Assembly (NCBI RefSeq): GCF_932276165.1
Contig: NC_064010.1
Coordinates: 2,294,001-2,358,000, forward strand
From: Plutella xylostella
Lineage: Eukaryota > Arthropoda > Insecta > Lepidoptera > Plutellidae
DNA length: 64,000 nt
Reading direction: 5' to 3'
The notes under the pieces are model-generated. The model saw only the letters and a list, made by a program, of their open reading frames with translations. It was not told where the DNA came from and ran no database searches. Positions 46,001 to 56,192 of the stretch are shown one piece after another. Within the stretch, counting starts at the first letter, position 1. The number at the start of each line of letters is the position of its first letter. Position numbers and translations under genes: made by a program.

Positions 46001-46581
46001 CGCACTAGCTATTTTCTTCATAAAATAAAAATATACAATAGGTATAGCTACCTGCTACTGAGTCACAGGTAATTTTTAACAAAATATATTATAAGGTTTG
46101 GCTACTGATTCGAGTTTGTTGACCACCAGTTGTACGATCTGCCATAAGATTAAGAAGGTGTTCTTCTTTAAATAAAACTTCAACTTATTGAATTATACTG
46201 GATCACCTGCCGAATATTCGGTATTCGGCTGAGAGCGCCGGCCCAATATTCGGTATTCGGCCATATCACTATTCGTGGTATCACTATATTCAATTACCTG
46301 TTTTTCCTCCCCGTGTGCTTCCTTCATGTGATTTTTGAGGTGCCCGGGATTCTTGAAGAAGCAAGGACATTGCGTGCACTCGTAACGCATATCGCTGTTT
46401 GCATGTATCTTCATGTGATCCGAGTATTTCCCCTTAAACTGGAACTTCCTGGAGCATATCGGACATGTGAAATTTCCTGGATGAACATTAGCCATGTGCT
46501 CTTCAAGAAATTTGTCATCTTCGAATTTTTCTTTGCAGTGTTTACACTTCAGTGGCTTCATAGTGACAGTGGTGGATGCAG
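43028..46581 (-). CDS. C2H2 zinc-finger protein, 13 fingers, 764 aa
   Basis: Minus-strand exons: 46581-46298 (ATG at 46561, donor GTAATT) and 45058-43028 (acceptor TTCATTTACAG, stop at 43028). The joint is in phase 0, giving 88 + 676 residues. Exon 1 holds three fingers from residue 5 (CKHCKEKF, CPICSRKF, CTQCPCFF). Exon 2 opens with five fingers. A basic linker of about 150 residues with an acidic patch (MEEEDDVQDGQ) and a Cys-rich CDECNNEMIHCIC motif follows, then one isolated finger, a Lys/Glu-rich linker, and four more fingers at the end. There is no ZAD or BTB. A non-coding first exon probably ends at 47416 (donor GTGAGTAT); if it is joined at 46581, the frame upstream of the ATG meets a stop, which supports this start. 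Probably a nuclear DNA-binding regulator of unknown target. Confidence 0.88.
45792..46286. mobile_element. hAT relic inserted 12 bp into the zinc-finger gene intron
   Basis: The ends TAGAGATGCCACGAATATTC and (inverted) TAGTGATACCACGAATAG-type are flanked by TATTCAAT on both sides (45784-45791 and 46287-46294). Subterminal zones consist of ATTCGGTATTCGGCC words. Its target duplication begins at the fourth base of intron 1 of the coding region, beside the 5' splice site of the 46298 exon. Confidence 0.88.
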
Positions 46582-47416
46582 CTGCGAATAAGATGTTAAA
46601 ATATAATTATGTTGTAGTTTTATGGTTATGTTTTTTTATCTTTTAAGTTAAGTTTGCAAATAAACAAATACCATGATTGTTTTAATACAGAAACCAAATA
46701 AGCCATAACATTATTAAGGCCAACTTGTCGCCATCGTCATTTAATGGCGATTTTTCATTTTCAAAACTACACAAGATAATGTGCTAATTTATATTGAAGA
46801 AAGAACATCAAGAACACTTTTTCATAATGTACAAACAACACACACATCAAACACTAACTAACGAACTAAGTACTAGTTTTAATATGTATGTATCTCTTAA
46901 TAAATAACTTGAGAATCTCGGCACTAAAGCCCGCCGCTCTTTGATCATTAGACTGTCCTGTTGTCACTCAGATATTTTCAGAAAACAAAAGGTAAAAACT
47001 GCTTTAGGTAGAAACTCGAAATGTATAATGATTGAATAGACTGTATTCCTCGATAAATCTAAACTACCTAGATCTGAGACAACGAAAACCAAGTTTTTAG
47101 CATAATTAAATGGGTGATGCGATGTAATGTGATGGAAAAGCTAAATAAGAGGTTATAAAATATAACCTATTTAAGGTAGGTCACAGAACTGCATAGAGTA
47201 TTTTCACGTACCTAATTCTAATCAATCTTAAGTAGAAAGGTAGTGTAGCTTAGTTTAATAGTAAATGATTATTTATGTAAATACATACTTGATTAGTCAC
47301 AAAATTATAACTGCAAACAATACATAAAAGCTTTCCAAAAATAACCGTAGGAAACTAGTCAGCAATGGCTAAAGCTAATGCAACCTAAATAACAAGAAAG
47401 GCTGGAGATACTCACA

Positions 47417-47626
47417 AAATGTATCCGTTTAAAAATTCGATTGTACAGTAAACGTGAAAAAAATAAATTCGTTCAAATTAAAATCTCAATTTCAGCGGAT
47501 TCAAAAATGAGTTGTTGACAAATGCATGATGCATGGATGGGCCCTGTTGCGTAGCATAAGCATAGTAAAAGTAAATAGGTAAGCGCGAGTGACGCTACTC
47601 CGTTATTATTCTGAGTAGTAATATAG
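47417..47626. other. Probable first exon and promoter region of the 13-finger gene
   Basis: On the minus strand a donor GTGAGTATC begins at 47415. The sequence above it (to about 47500) has stops in all frames and could be 5'UTR. Beyond it are MITE arms. No TATA or initiator motif can be called with confidence. Confidence 0.4.
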
Positions 47627-48533
47627 TAACCGTTCTTTAAACTTCGTTTTTCGATAACTTATTTATGCATTGAACATTGCAGTGTGAAGTGTCCGAGAGC
47701 TATCTGCTGTAGAGATGCCACGAATATTCGGCAACTATTCGGTATTCGGCCTATTCGGCCAGTTTTTTCAGTATTCGGTATTCGGCCGAATAGTGCGTAC
47801 TATTCGGGCCGAATACCGAATAGTAAATCATGTAAAAAATGACTTGTTATTTTAATCAAAATTATGTATTTATTTCCAAATCACAACATTTTAGTACTTA
47901 AAATTTATCAGTAGTAAGTTGTGCTGGATAAAAACGAGCATTTCAGCATTTTTTGGTAGCCCACGATTGCGCTTTTCATTGTAACCATCCTCAGAAAATA
48001 ACCTCTCACTATAAATACTTCCAGGTGAAGAAAGATAAGTTTTTGCAAGGTTCGGGTATTGTTTTTTGTTTGCTGACCACCACTTGTAAGGATCGGCCAT
48101 CCGATCTAGGCGAACTATTATCAAATAAACATTCAACTCGTTTGCCACAGCATTCTGCCTCCTAATAGTTAGCATTTCTCATATAATCGGTAGCGACTTC
48201 TTCAAAGCAGTTCCAGGAACAAAAAAAACAGGTTGTATCGCCGAATATTCGGCGGCCGAATATTCGGCGCTTCGGCCGGCAGCGTCGCCGAATATTCGGT
48301 ATTCGGTATTCGGCCAATTCACTATTCGTGGCAACACTAATCTGCTGGCACGAACTGTCCCAAAATACCGTGCACACTATCAGTACAAACTGATGAATCG
48401 GCTGTCAGCCGCGACTGATAGTGTGCACGGTATTTTGGGACAGTTCGTGCCAGCAGATAGCTCTCGGACACTTCACACTGCAATGTTCAATCCATAAATA
48501 AGTTATCGAAAAACGAAGTTTAACGAACGGTTA
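47627..48533. mobile_element. Foldback (palindromic) element split by a hAT
   Basis: Left arm 47627-47709 continues, after the hAT insert, at 48348-48392. Right arm 48412-48533 is its inverse. Together the arms give about 120 bp of near-perfect hairpin with a short unique loop (about 48393-48411). Words in both arms: AACTTCGTTTTTCGATAAC, CACTTCACACTGCAATG and GCACGAACTGTCCCAAAATA. The loop-side word GCTGTCAGCCGCGACTGATA also occurs at about 30851, outside any visible copy. Confidence 0.82.
47710..48339 (-). mobile_element. hAT element remnant with transposase C-terminus
   Basis: The 8-bp duplication ATCTGCTG (47702-47709, 48340-48347) and ends TAGAGATGCCACGAATA and TAGTGTTGCCACGAATAG identify a hAT. 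The minus-strand frame 48175-47891 gives the hAT dimerisation region: DPYKWWSANKKQYPNLAK, YLSSPGSIYSERLFSEDG, KRNRGLPKNAEMLVFIQHNL. The rest of the transposase is deleted. Same family as 45792-46286. Confidence 0.88.
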
Positions 48534-48957
48534 AAAATGTAAAGCCTGGCAAAGAAGAAAAAGGAATGGCATGCGCTAGCGAAAGTGTGCATGAAAAACG
48601 AAGATGGAAGCTCAATTTTACCAGGCTGCAGACATTATACTCGATTTTATTCGGTTACAAGTTTGGTAAAGCTTGGTACTTACAATGTAACAAGTACACA
48701 CGGCAACGTCAAATGGTCGGCAAGGCACACTAACCTAGTGTATGTGTGCACACTAACGTTGTCTATGTGTGCATAAACGCAGAAATCGGTTTACACACCA
48801 GTAACAAACCACACACACACACACACAACAGCACAAACGAGTTTGCGCGTAGGCAAACGCCCGTATACCAGCTGTGACATAAAAATATCAACCGGTAGTG
48901 TTAGTGAAATAGTTATAAAATTGATGTGAAGCAAAATTTCACTACCTGTGTCTATAC

Positions 48958-49026
48958 ACTTCGTAGCTCATTGGTAGAATGTTAGACTAATGAAACATAG
49001 GTCGTGAGTTCGAGTCCACGGATGGT
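48958..49026 (+). other. tRNA-like sequence, left side of Tc1-like copy 1
   Basis: TAGCTCATTGGTAGAATG (A-box-like) is followed 42 bp later by GAGTTCGAGTCC (B-box-like), then CACGGATGG. The spacing suits a tRNA, but the acceptor and anticodon stems do not close well, so it is a pseudo-tRNA or an internal pol III promoter. It is conserved in copy 2 at 56634-56702. Confidence 0.6.
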
Positions 49027-49312
49027 TACTTTTATTTAACTTAATTCAAATTTTGCGTTAATTTAAACGCTGTTGAGTATAAAATTAATATATTTGAAAC
49101 TGACAAATGACTACAAGCTGCATAGCTGTCGACTATTTCTCTTCGCCAAAAATATATGATTCGTTCTTCATTTGAGAATTAAAACCATTCTACCCTCATA
49201 CAATATGAATAAACGAAATTTGTTTTTAGTTTTAGTGACAATTCACCTCTGCGTCTGCAAAGTGATTCACTTTGTGATTTGTCAATTTAATTAATTACTC
49301 TTCGCAGTCAGT

Positions 49313-49901
49313 ATGGAAAGTCACTTAACCATGTTCAAAAAGGCGGAGATAATCATATTTATATGAACTATTACAATTAGTGAAATCGCAAGACGTTTAA
49401 CGGTAAGTAACATAGAATTGTAAATATTTTATTTGACTGTTAGAATATTTGTATTTGTATAAGCTAAGTATTTGTTTTTTTTTGTTTGCAGAGGAGAACT
49501 GTTCAATTATGGGTTCACCGATACGCAGATTCGGGACATGTAGACAGTAGTCGTCTATACGGATGCATCACCACGCCATCGAGATATCGTAGCTGCACAT
49601 AGCGCTGATCCGTTCTGCAGCACCCGTTCTACGGCCACAACACATAATCTATCCCTACAAACCGTACGGGTTCACTTGCGTGCTGCTGGGTTGCGGTGTC
49701 GGAAGCCGACGAAGAAAATTGCTCTAACCGATCAGATCCGACGATGTCAAAACAGAGTGCGTTTTGCGACTGACTATTTTAAACTTTGATTGGTGCAACA
49801 ATGTGGTGATATTTAGTGATGAAAAGTCCTTTAAGTCAGAGAAGGATGGACGTAAGACATTATGGCGAAAAAGTGGTGAAAATTATAATTATTGGGGTTA
49901 G
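49313..49901 (+). pseudogene. Tc1-type transposase relic with an intron in the HTH domain
   Basis: From ATG 49313 the frame reads MESHLTM and, with small frame errors, ISEIARRLT up to 49402. A consensus donor (GTAAGT) and an acceptor after an oligo-T run (TTGTTTGCAG, 49491) remove 89 bp and join in phase to RRTVQLWVHRYADSGHVDS. Further on, broken frames give SADPFCSTRSTA-type and VIFSDEKSFKS segments (the second catalytic Asp region), then LWRKSGENYNYWG and a stop. The end with the third acidic residue is missing, so it cannot be active. Confidence 0.75.
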
Positions 49902-50385
49902 CTCAGTAATTTTTATTTTTTCATTTGTATAAGATTTTAGTTATTTTGTTAAAGACTTATTATTATTTACAATTATGGGTAAGCCAATGTGTTAATGATG
50001 TTATTGTTACTGAGGTTGGAATAAGTTATCTTATTTCTAGCTAATTAACATGTTGATTCATATAACTAATGACTTGCCTATTTACTTTAGTAAAACAGCC
50101 AGTCCATCCTTTTCTGATGTTTATTATGATTTAAAACTGCTATTTGAAAATTTTCCTTATTAATATAAACTACAACTATGTTTTAAAACGAAAAACAACA
50201 AAAACGTAACATCCTTAATGTTTATGTTACGGCAAGAATAAATTTGGTAATTTTAACAATTAATAACTTGTTTCATTTACTTTCTGTGTTGCTTTTATTC
50301 GTATATACTACAATACTATTATTAACCATCTTAAAAAATAAATTAAATCTATAAAAAAAAAAAACAAAAAAGGAATATTGTAAGT

Positions 50386-50452
50386 TCAGTGGGATTTGAA
50401 CCACCATACCTATTATTGTGTTCTTGTATCATACCAACTGAGCCATTCAATC
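50386..50452 (-). other. tRNA-like sequence, right side of Tc1-like copy 1
   Basis: Minus strand: TGGCTCAGTTGG (good A box, 50434-50445) and GGTTCAAATCC (good B box, 50392-50402), followed by CACTG. It faces inward, opposite to the left tRNA-like segment. It is conserved at 58061-58127 in copy 2. Confidence 0.65.
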
Positions 50453-50770
50453 TATTACAATGCCTTGCAAAATTGTGCTTCATATCATAAAAACAATGAA
50501 TCATGTCACTGGCACAACTACATGCTTACAATATCCGTGTGTGGGTTGCCCAGAACTAAATAATTACGTCGACGTCGCCGACACACACATACACTACCTA
50601 CGTTAGTGTGCACTGCCAACCATTTAACGTTGCCGTGTGTACATAGCAGAACGACCGACATGACCGGTCATTTTAGGTAGTGATAATTATGAGTATTTGG
50701 ATCGAGTCACGGCTTTTTAGTTTTTCATGCATTTTGGCAAATGCGCTTGTCGCACAAGTCCTTCTCGTTA

Positions 50771-50930
50771 AGCTGGGCCGGTCTGTACGCAGCTTACAGA
50801 CCGGCCTAACGAAGGGCCAACGAACGCCCAACGATGGATATTTATCATACATAATACAGGGCAGATACGAAGCTCAACGAAACCCATTCGTTGGCGTTTG
50901 TTTGGCCGGTCTGTACGCAGTTTTAGAGAA
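50771..50930. mobile_element. TIR MITE, GCTGCGTACAGACCGG family, rearranged copy
   Basis: Begins with an extra inverted end (GGGCCGGTCTGTACGCAGC) that abuts a normal left half (ACAGACCGGCCTAACG), then GGATATTTATC and the right TIR GGCCGGTCTGTACGCAG. It looks like a copy joined to the end of another. Confidence 0.7.
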
Positions 50931-51180
50931 GTAAGTACCTCCTTAACTAATGTACCTTGATCATAATAGATAAAATCTCAGCTCTCATTTATAAAGGCCG
51001 TGGGTTCGCATAAGGCATCCTGCCTATGAATCCTATGAATTCTTAAGTGAAATAAGGAATTTAAATAAGTATTTACTTACTCACATTTTATAAAACCTAC
51101 TCTTACGGTGAAGGAAAACATCGTGAGGAAATCAGCACTTCCAGATTGTAGATGATTTCATTGGTAAGTTCTACCATATA

Positions 51181-52812
51181 CAGGGTGTCCCAAAAGTCAA
51201 CGTCATCCCTTAAAGGGCTGATAGGTCAGCTCATGAGAGGCCAGAATATCACAATATGACCTTAGTAAAAACTCGATAATTTTCGAGATATTGACACTTT
51301 TATAGCTGAAAATCGACACCTTGGATCAGTTTTTTCCGTGCCGCCGGTACAAAAATCCATATTGTTAGAATTTGTTTGGTGTTGCATCAACCTGTATAGC
51401 CCTGCTATTGATCGTAGTCAAAAAAAATATCGAGTAATGCTGTATGTTTTAAAAAACCACGGTTTTCAAAGTCATAAAAGGTAATCGTATTTTTTTATAA
51501 ACAACTTTGACTCTACATACTTTAAAAAAAATATACAACGCAAACCTGGCACCTTGTTTAAAAAGATTGCTCATTTAATGCAGTTTCCAAAATGATATAA
51601 AACGTTGCTATTGTTTCAATTAACAAAAAAGTTATTGCTATTTTAGTACAAAACGACCCCGATGTAAAATGGTTTGAAGGAAATTTATCTGACTGAATTT
51701 ATTAAGGGTAAGTCATGTTGGAATGAGTAAAAGTATAATAGGTGGTGGGGTCAGCCGTGGCAACATAGATGACGCAAAAATAGCTAAGAAAAAACTTACC
51801 AAACTCTTATAAAACATATTTTGCGTTTTTTACACCTTATTTAAAAAAAACAAACATTTATTGGCTTTTATTTTTATTTCTCAAAATTATAACACCACAT
51901 TATTATATTAAGTACATAATCAGCAAAAAATAATACTCATCAATGGTCATAATCATAATTTTGAGAGTTTGGTTTTGTTAAATAAATAACAAGCAATTAG
52001 AGGTAATGTTAATGACAAACTCATCTGTCCCTTTTTTGGATACTGTGGTTGTACAATGTACATGTGTAAGCGTTTAACTTGTACAATATCACACATTTGC
52101 ACTACTCAGGAATGTACGTTACCATGCGCTACATTTATGGGGAATGTGGAGTTGCTATAGTCCATTTTTTTCGAGAAAGATACTCAAAATGCGTTTTTTT
52201 TATTCTGTGACAACGTTGTCTCTTTTCCCACTCCCGGTCACACCACCTATTTTACTTTTACTCATTCCAACATGACTTACCCTTAATAAATTCAGTCAGA
52301 TAAATTTCCTTCAAACAATTTTACACCGAGGTCGTTTTGTACTAAAATAGCAATAACTTTTTTGTTAATTGAAACAATAGCAACGTTTCATACCATTTTG
52401 GAAACTGCATTAAATGAGCAATCTTTTCAAATAAGGTGCCAGGTTTGCGTGGTATATTTTTTTTACAGTATGTAGAGTCAAAGTTGTTTATAAAAAAACA
52501 CGATTACCTTTTATGACTTTGAAAACCGTGTTTTTTTTAAACATACAGCATTACTCGATATTTTTTTTGACTGCGATCAATAGCAGGGCTATACAGGGTG
52601 ATGCAACACCAAACAAATTCTAACAATATGGATTTTTGTACCGGCGGCACGGAAAAAACTGATCCAAGGTGTCGATTTTCAGCAAATTTATAAAAGTGTC
52701 AATATCTCGAAAATTATCGAGTTTTTACTAAGGTCATATTGTGATATTCTGGCCTCTCATGAGCTGACCTATCAGCCCTTTAAGGGATGACGTTGACTTT
52801 TGGGACACCCTG
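51181..52812. mobile_element. 1.63-kb element with inverted arms of about 575 bp
   Basis: CAGGGTGTCCCAAAAGTCAA at the left and TTGACTTTTGGGACACCCTG at the right are flanked by TATA on both sides. The left arm runs to about 51757 and the right arm starts at about 52238, with only scattered mismatches. Shared words: CCTTAAAGGGCTGATAGGTC, GTGCCGCCGGTACAAAAATC, ATGCAGTTTCCAAAATG, and GGGTAAGTCATGTTGGAATG (inverse at the right). The 480-bp centre has no coding frame. Transcribed, it would form a very long hairpin. Confidence 0.88.
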
Positions 52813-53088
52813 TATATAATAACAAGTACTAGTACTCGTTATTTTATGGTTCTACCTAACTACTGAACTAGTTAGGTAGAACTAAATTACACTCACTAAG
52901 ATCCATATAGAGCTGGTATCCCGTGTATCTATAACCTACCCGTGTACAGTCAGCAAAAGAAATATGTATCCCACCCAGAGATATGTCAACCATGGTTTAC
53001 TTGTCTAAAGATCCCACCCCACCACCGCCGTTGAACAGAACGCTCGATTCAAGTAACAGCTCGGCAGCTCCAGCTACTCGTACCTAAA

Positions 53089-53228
53089 GCTGCGTACAGA
53101 CCGGTCCAAGGAACGCCCAACGAACGCCCAGCGATGGATATTTATCATACATAATACAGGGCAGATTGCAGCAATTAAGGTCATCGAAACCAGTTCGTTG
53201 GCGTTCGTTTGGCCGGTCTGTACGCAGC
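53089..53228. mobile_element. TIR MITE, GCTGCGTACAGACCGG family
   Basis: GCTGCGTACAGACCGGTCC at the left and GGCCGGTCTGTACGCAGC at the right, with TAAA before and TTAA after. A short internal duplication GAACGCCCAACGAACGCCC lies near the left end. Confidence 0.8.
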
Positions 53229-54880
53229 TTAATGTGATAACAAATACCTACCGTGTCGTGAAACGCGAACATCAATCAATCAATCTTTTTGGTTGCAGCT
53301 CTATGTCGTGTGTGACTACCACAGAACGCGGACGTTCTAGCACTATTAAAATGAAAGAAGTAAGTAAATAAAAGTAAATACAGTTCTCCCATATTAATAA
53401 TGCACATGCAAATCTTCGCAAACTGTCGTATTCACGGAAACACCCGAATCATTGAATCGTAAGAGCCTTAAACAATGCACTTGGATTTTGCACCGTGTTT
53501 GAAAGAAATAGGAGTCAATATCATGTGTCACATAATCGAAATAATTCGGGCAGTCGGCGGCTGTCACCAATCAGTCATAGGGTCTTGTCAGTCAGTTCAG
53601 TAGAATTATATGTAAGTATAGAGCTGTTATTACACATCGCTCTTGGTTTTGTTTTCAAATGTGAATTTAATTGCAACTTTAAGAAAATTATTTTTGATGA
53701 CGCCTTATTATGAAACAAATTAAAGAATAAAATATATGTCACATTGATAGACTTCACTTCGTAAATAAAGCCACACCCAAAAGACCAAGTTTGTAATTTC
53801 AATATTAATGTGAAATGATCAGTGCTGTAAATACTTTTGAACTGAGATTTTAAAATTTTAATCTTAATCTGTGTTTGAAATCCATTTTTATTCAGGTGAA
53901 AATGATCAGTGCTGTAAATAGGTACTTTTGAACTGACATTTTAATTTTTTAATGTAAACCTGTGTTTGAAATCCATTTCTTCTTATAATATAAACCTTGT
54001 GTTATTCAAACCTTCTTTCATCCATCTTTACAAATCAGCTTCAGTAAGACACTTGGAAAGTACTGTAACATTTTCGAAGTAAATTTTAATATTATGACAA
54101 TATTATGAATTATCGAATCAGATTTCGTTATTGATAAATCGATATCTCTTTTAGCACCAAATACATAATTCTACTAAAATTGCATGAAAAAAATGGACTT
54201 AACCACTCTAAATACATATAGTTTTCTAACGCTCGGGAATACGACCGTTACCGAACAATGACGAAGATTTCTATGCGCATTATCAATTTTGGGGAACTGT
54301 ACATGGTTGAAAAAACTAGGTAGGTACTAAAAAAAATTAAAAGTAACGTCGTTAGGCCCGGTTTCGCGATACCCGAATAGATCATAACCAGGGATTAGTT
54401 GTTGATTTTTGACACACCTGTCAAGAATTTAATATGAAGATGGCGTAAGTACCTATAATTTTATTGACGAACTAATCCCTTGTTATGATCTAACCGAGTA
54501 CCGCGAAACCGGGCCTAAGTCGGTATACCTACTTAATCATTACCGCGTAGGTATGCTCTAATCGTGTAAACCCCGTTAATTAATAAATAGTGACCTAGGA
54601 ACAGTAGGGACCTTGACAGTAACAATAAAACCTTTGATAATAAAAATGACTTCCTATTGCTACTAGGTAATAGGTACTTAGAAAATTAGTCACAAGCATT
54701 CTATTAGAATTCTTAATCAAAGATTATGCCTACGGGCATCACACTAAAGAGGTGACTAAGTAAGGTAGGTAGGTATTTAGTAACCTTCCTAGGCTTTATA
54801 TCGTGTTTTTCATGTCTGAACAACTAAAACCTTTTAAAGATTTTACTGTCGTTCGAAAGTGCTAAGAGTCTGGTTGAGTC
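53229..54880. other. Intergenic, upstream of the odorant receptor
   Basis: No gene. A tandem duplication of about 80 bp lies at about 53811-53975 (ATGATCAGTGCTGTAAATA and CTGTGTTTGAAATCCATTT occur in both halves). A TIR element lies at 54355-54517 (AGGCCCGGTTTCGCG-type ends, inverse at right), related to the AGTGCCAATTTCTCC family through CATAACCAGGGATTAG. The receptor promoter should be just before 54881, but no core element stands out. Confidence 0.55.
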
Positions 54881-56034
54881 ATGAATTTTTTTAAACGTAA
54901 AAGCGCTGAAGATGTTTTTGCCATCAGAGGTAAGTAAGTACTACTTAAATAAATAGGTACATGTTTTCACATAGAACACTATAGGTAGGTAGGTACTTAC
55001 TACGTATTACGTATAACTACTTATAGGTACTTACTACGTATGACGTTACTTACAGTAAAACTATAGGGCCTTACCCTTACCTCAAAAACTTAGGCAGTAT
55101 TAAACAGATGTTTAGCGCTGTCAAACGCCTACAAAATCTGTCAAATTTTGTTTTAAACACTAGTTAAACAGTGTTTAAAGTTTTTTGTGGTTGTATCATA
55201 GATAAAGTCCTGAAAACGGAAGTGGAGTTAGAGACCGTATTTAATCAATAATAAAATAATAATAATAAAAATCTTTATTTTTCTCTCACACAGATGTTTA
55301 CAGAAAATGTATAGGTTGTTATGCTAAGATTAGATTGTACGTACATTAGTTTTGATCTATGTGAGAGACTGGTGTCCGTACTTTAGTCGTCCAAATATAA
55401 TAGGCCCGTTTGGACAGCTACACAAATTTGCTATTTACTCTTGATTTACTTGATGAAATACTTAAAAAGATACATAATCTGGCTTATTTTTTAACGGCTG
55501 AAAGAAAAAATAACTTTTGAAGCACCAAAAGTTACCGTATTGTTAAGATTTTTTATGATTTAGATTTGACACCAGCTGTCATCCCATACATTTTTGAGCT
55601 GTCCAATGGGGCCTATTATATTTCGACGACTATAGGAGACCTGTATGACGGATTACCTCTCCTACTCTGAACCATGTGGACAATGGATACAATGACGACC
55701 GAATGGCGTAGTGGTTAGTGACCCTGACTACTGAGCCGAAGGTCCCGGGTTCGATTCCCGGCTGGGACAGATATTTGTTTAAACACAGATATTTGTCCTC
55801 GGGTCTTGGGTGTTTATATTTATATTTAGTATCTATCTATCTATGTATTTGTGTAGATATATCAGCTGTCCGACACCCATAACACAGGTTCTGCCTAGCT
55901 TGGGGTTGGATGGCCGTGTGTGAGATGTCCCCACATATTTATATTTATATTATTATATTAATGAACATTTAACAATTACATAGTTTTACATAAAGTTGGG
56001 TGTTTGTATAACGTGTGAGGGTATATATGTATGC

Positions 56035-56096
<62 letters not shown>

Positions 56097-56136
56097 TTTT
56101 GTGTGTGTGTGCGTGCGTGAGTGTGTGTGTATGTGT

Positions 56137-56192
<56 letters not shown>

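Larger units (their letters stand above)
48697..50639 (+). mobile_element. 1943-bp Tc1-like element with tRNA-like sequences near both ends, copy 1
   Basis: The TIR CACACGGCAACGTCAAATGG (right side inverted, one or two changes) is bracketed by TA (48695-48696, 50640-50641). Inside, in order: a tRNA-like segment on the plus strand (48958-49026), a Tc1-type transposase relic with an apparent intron (49313-49901), an AT-rich stretch, and a tRNA-like segment on the minus strand (50386-50452). The second copy at 56376-58318 has the same length and differs at only a few dozen positions at most by eye. Confidence 0.85.
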
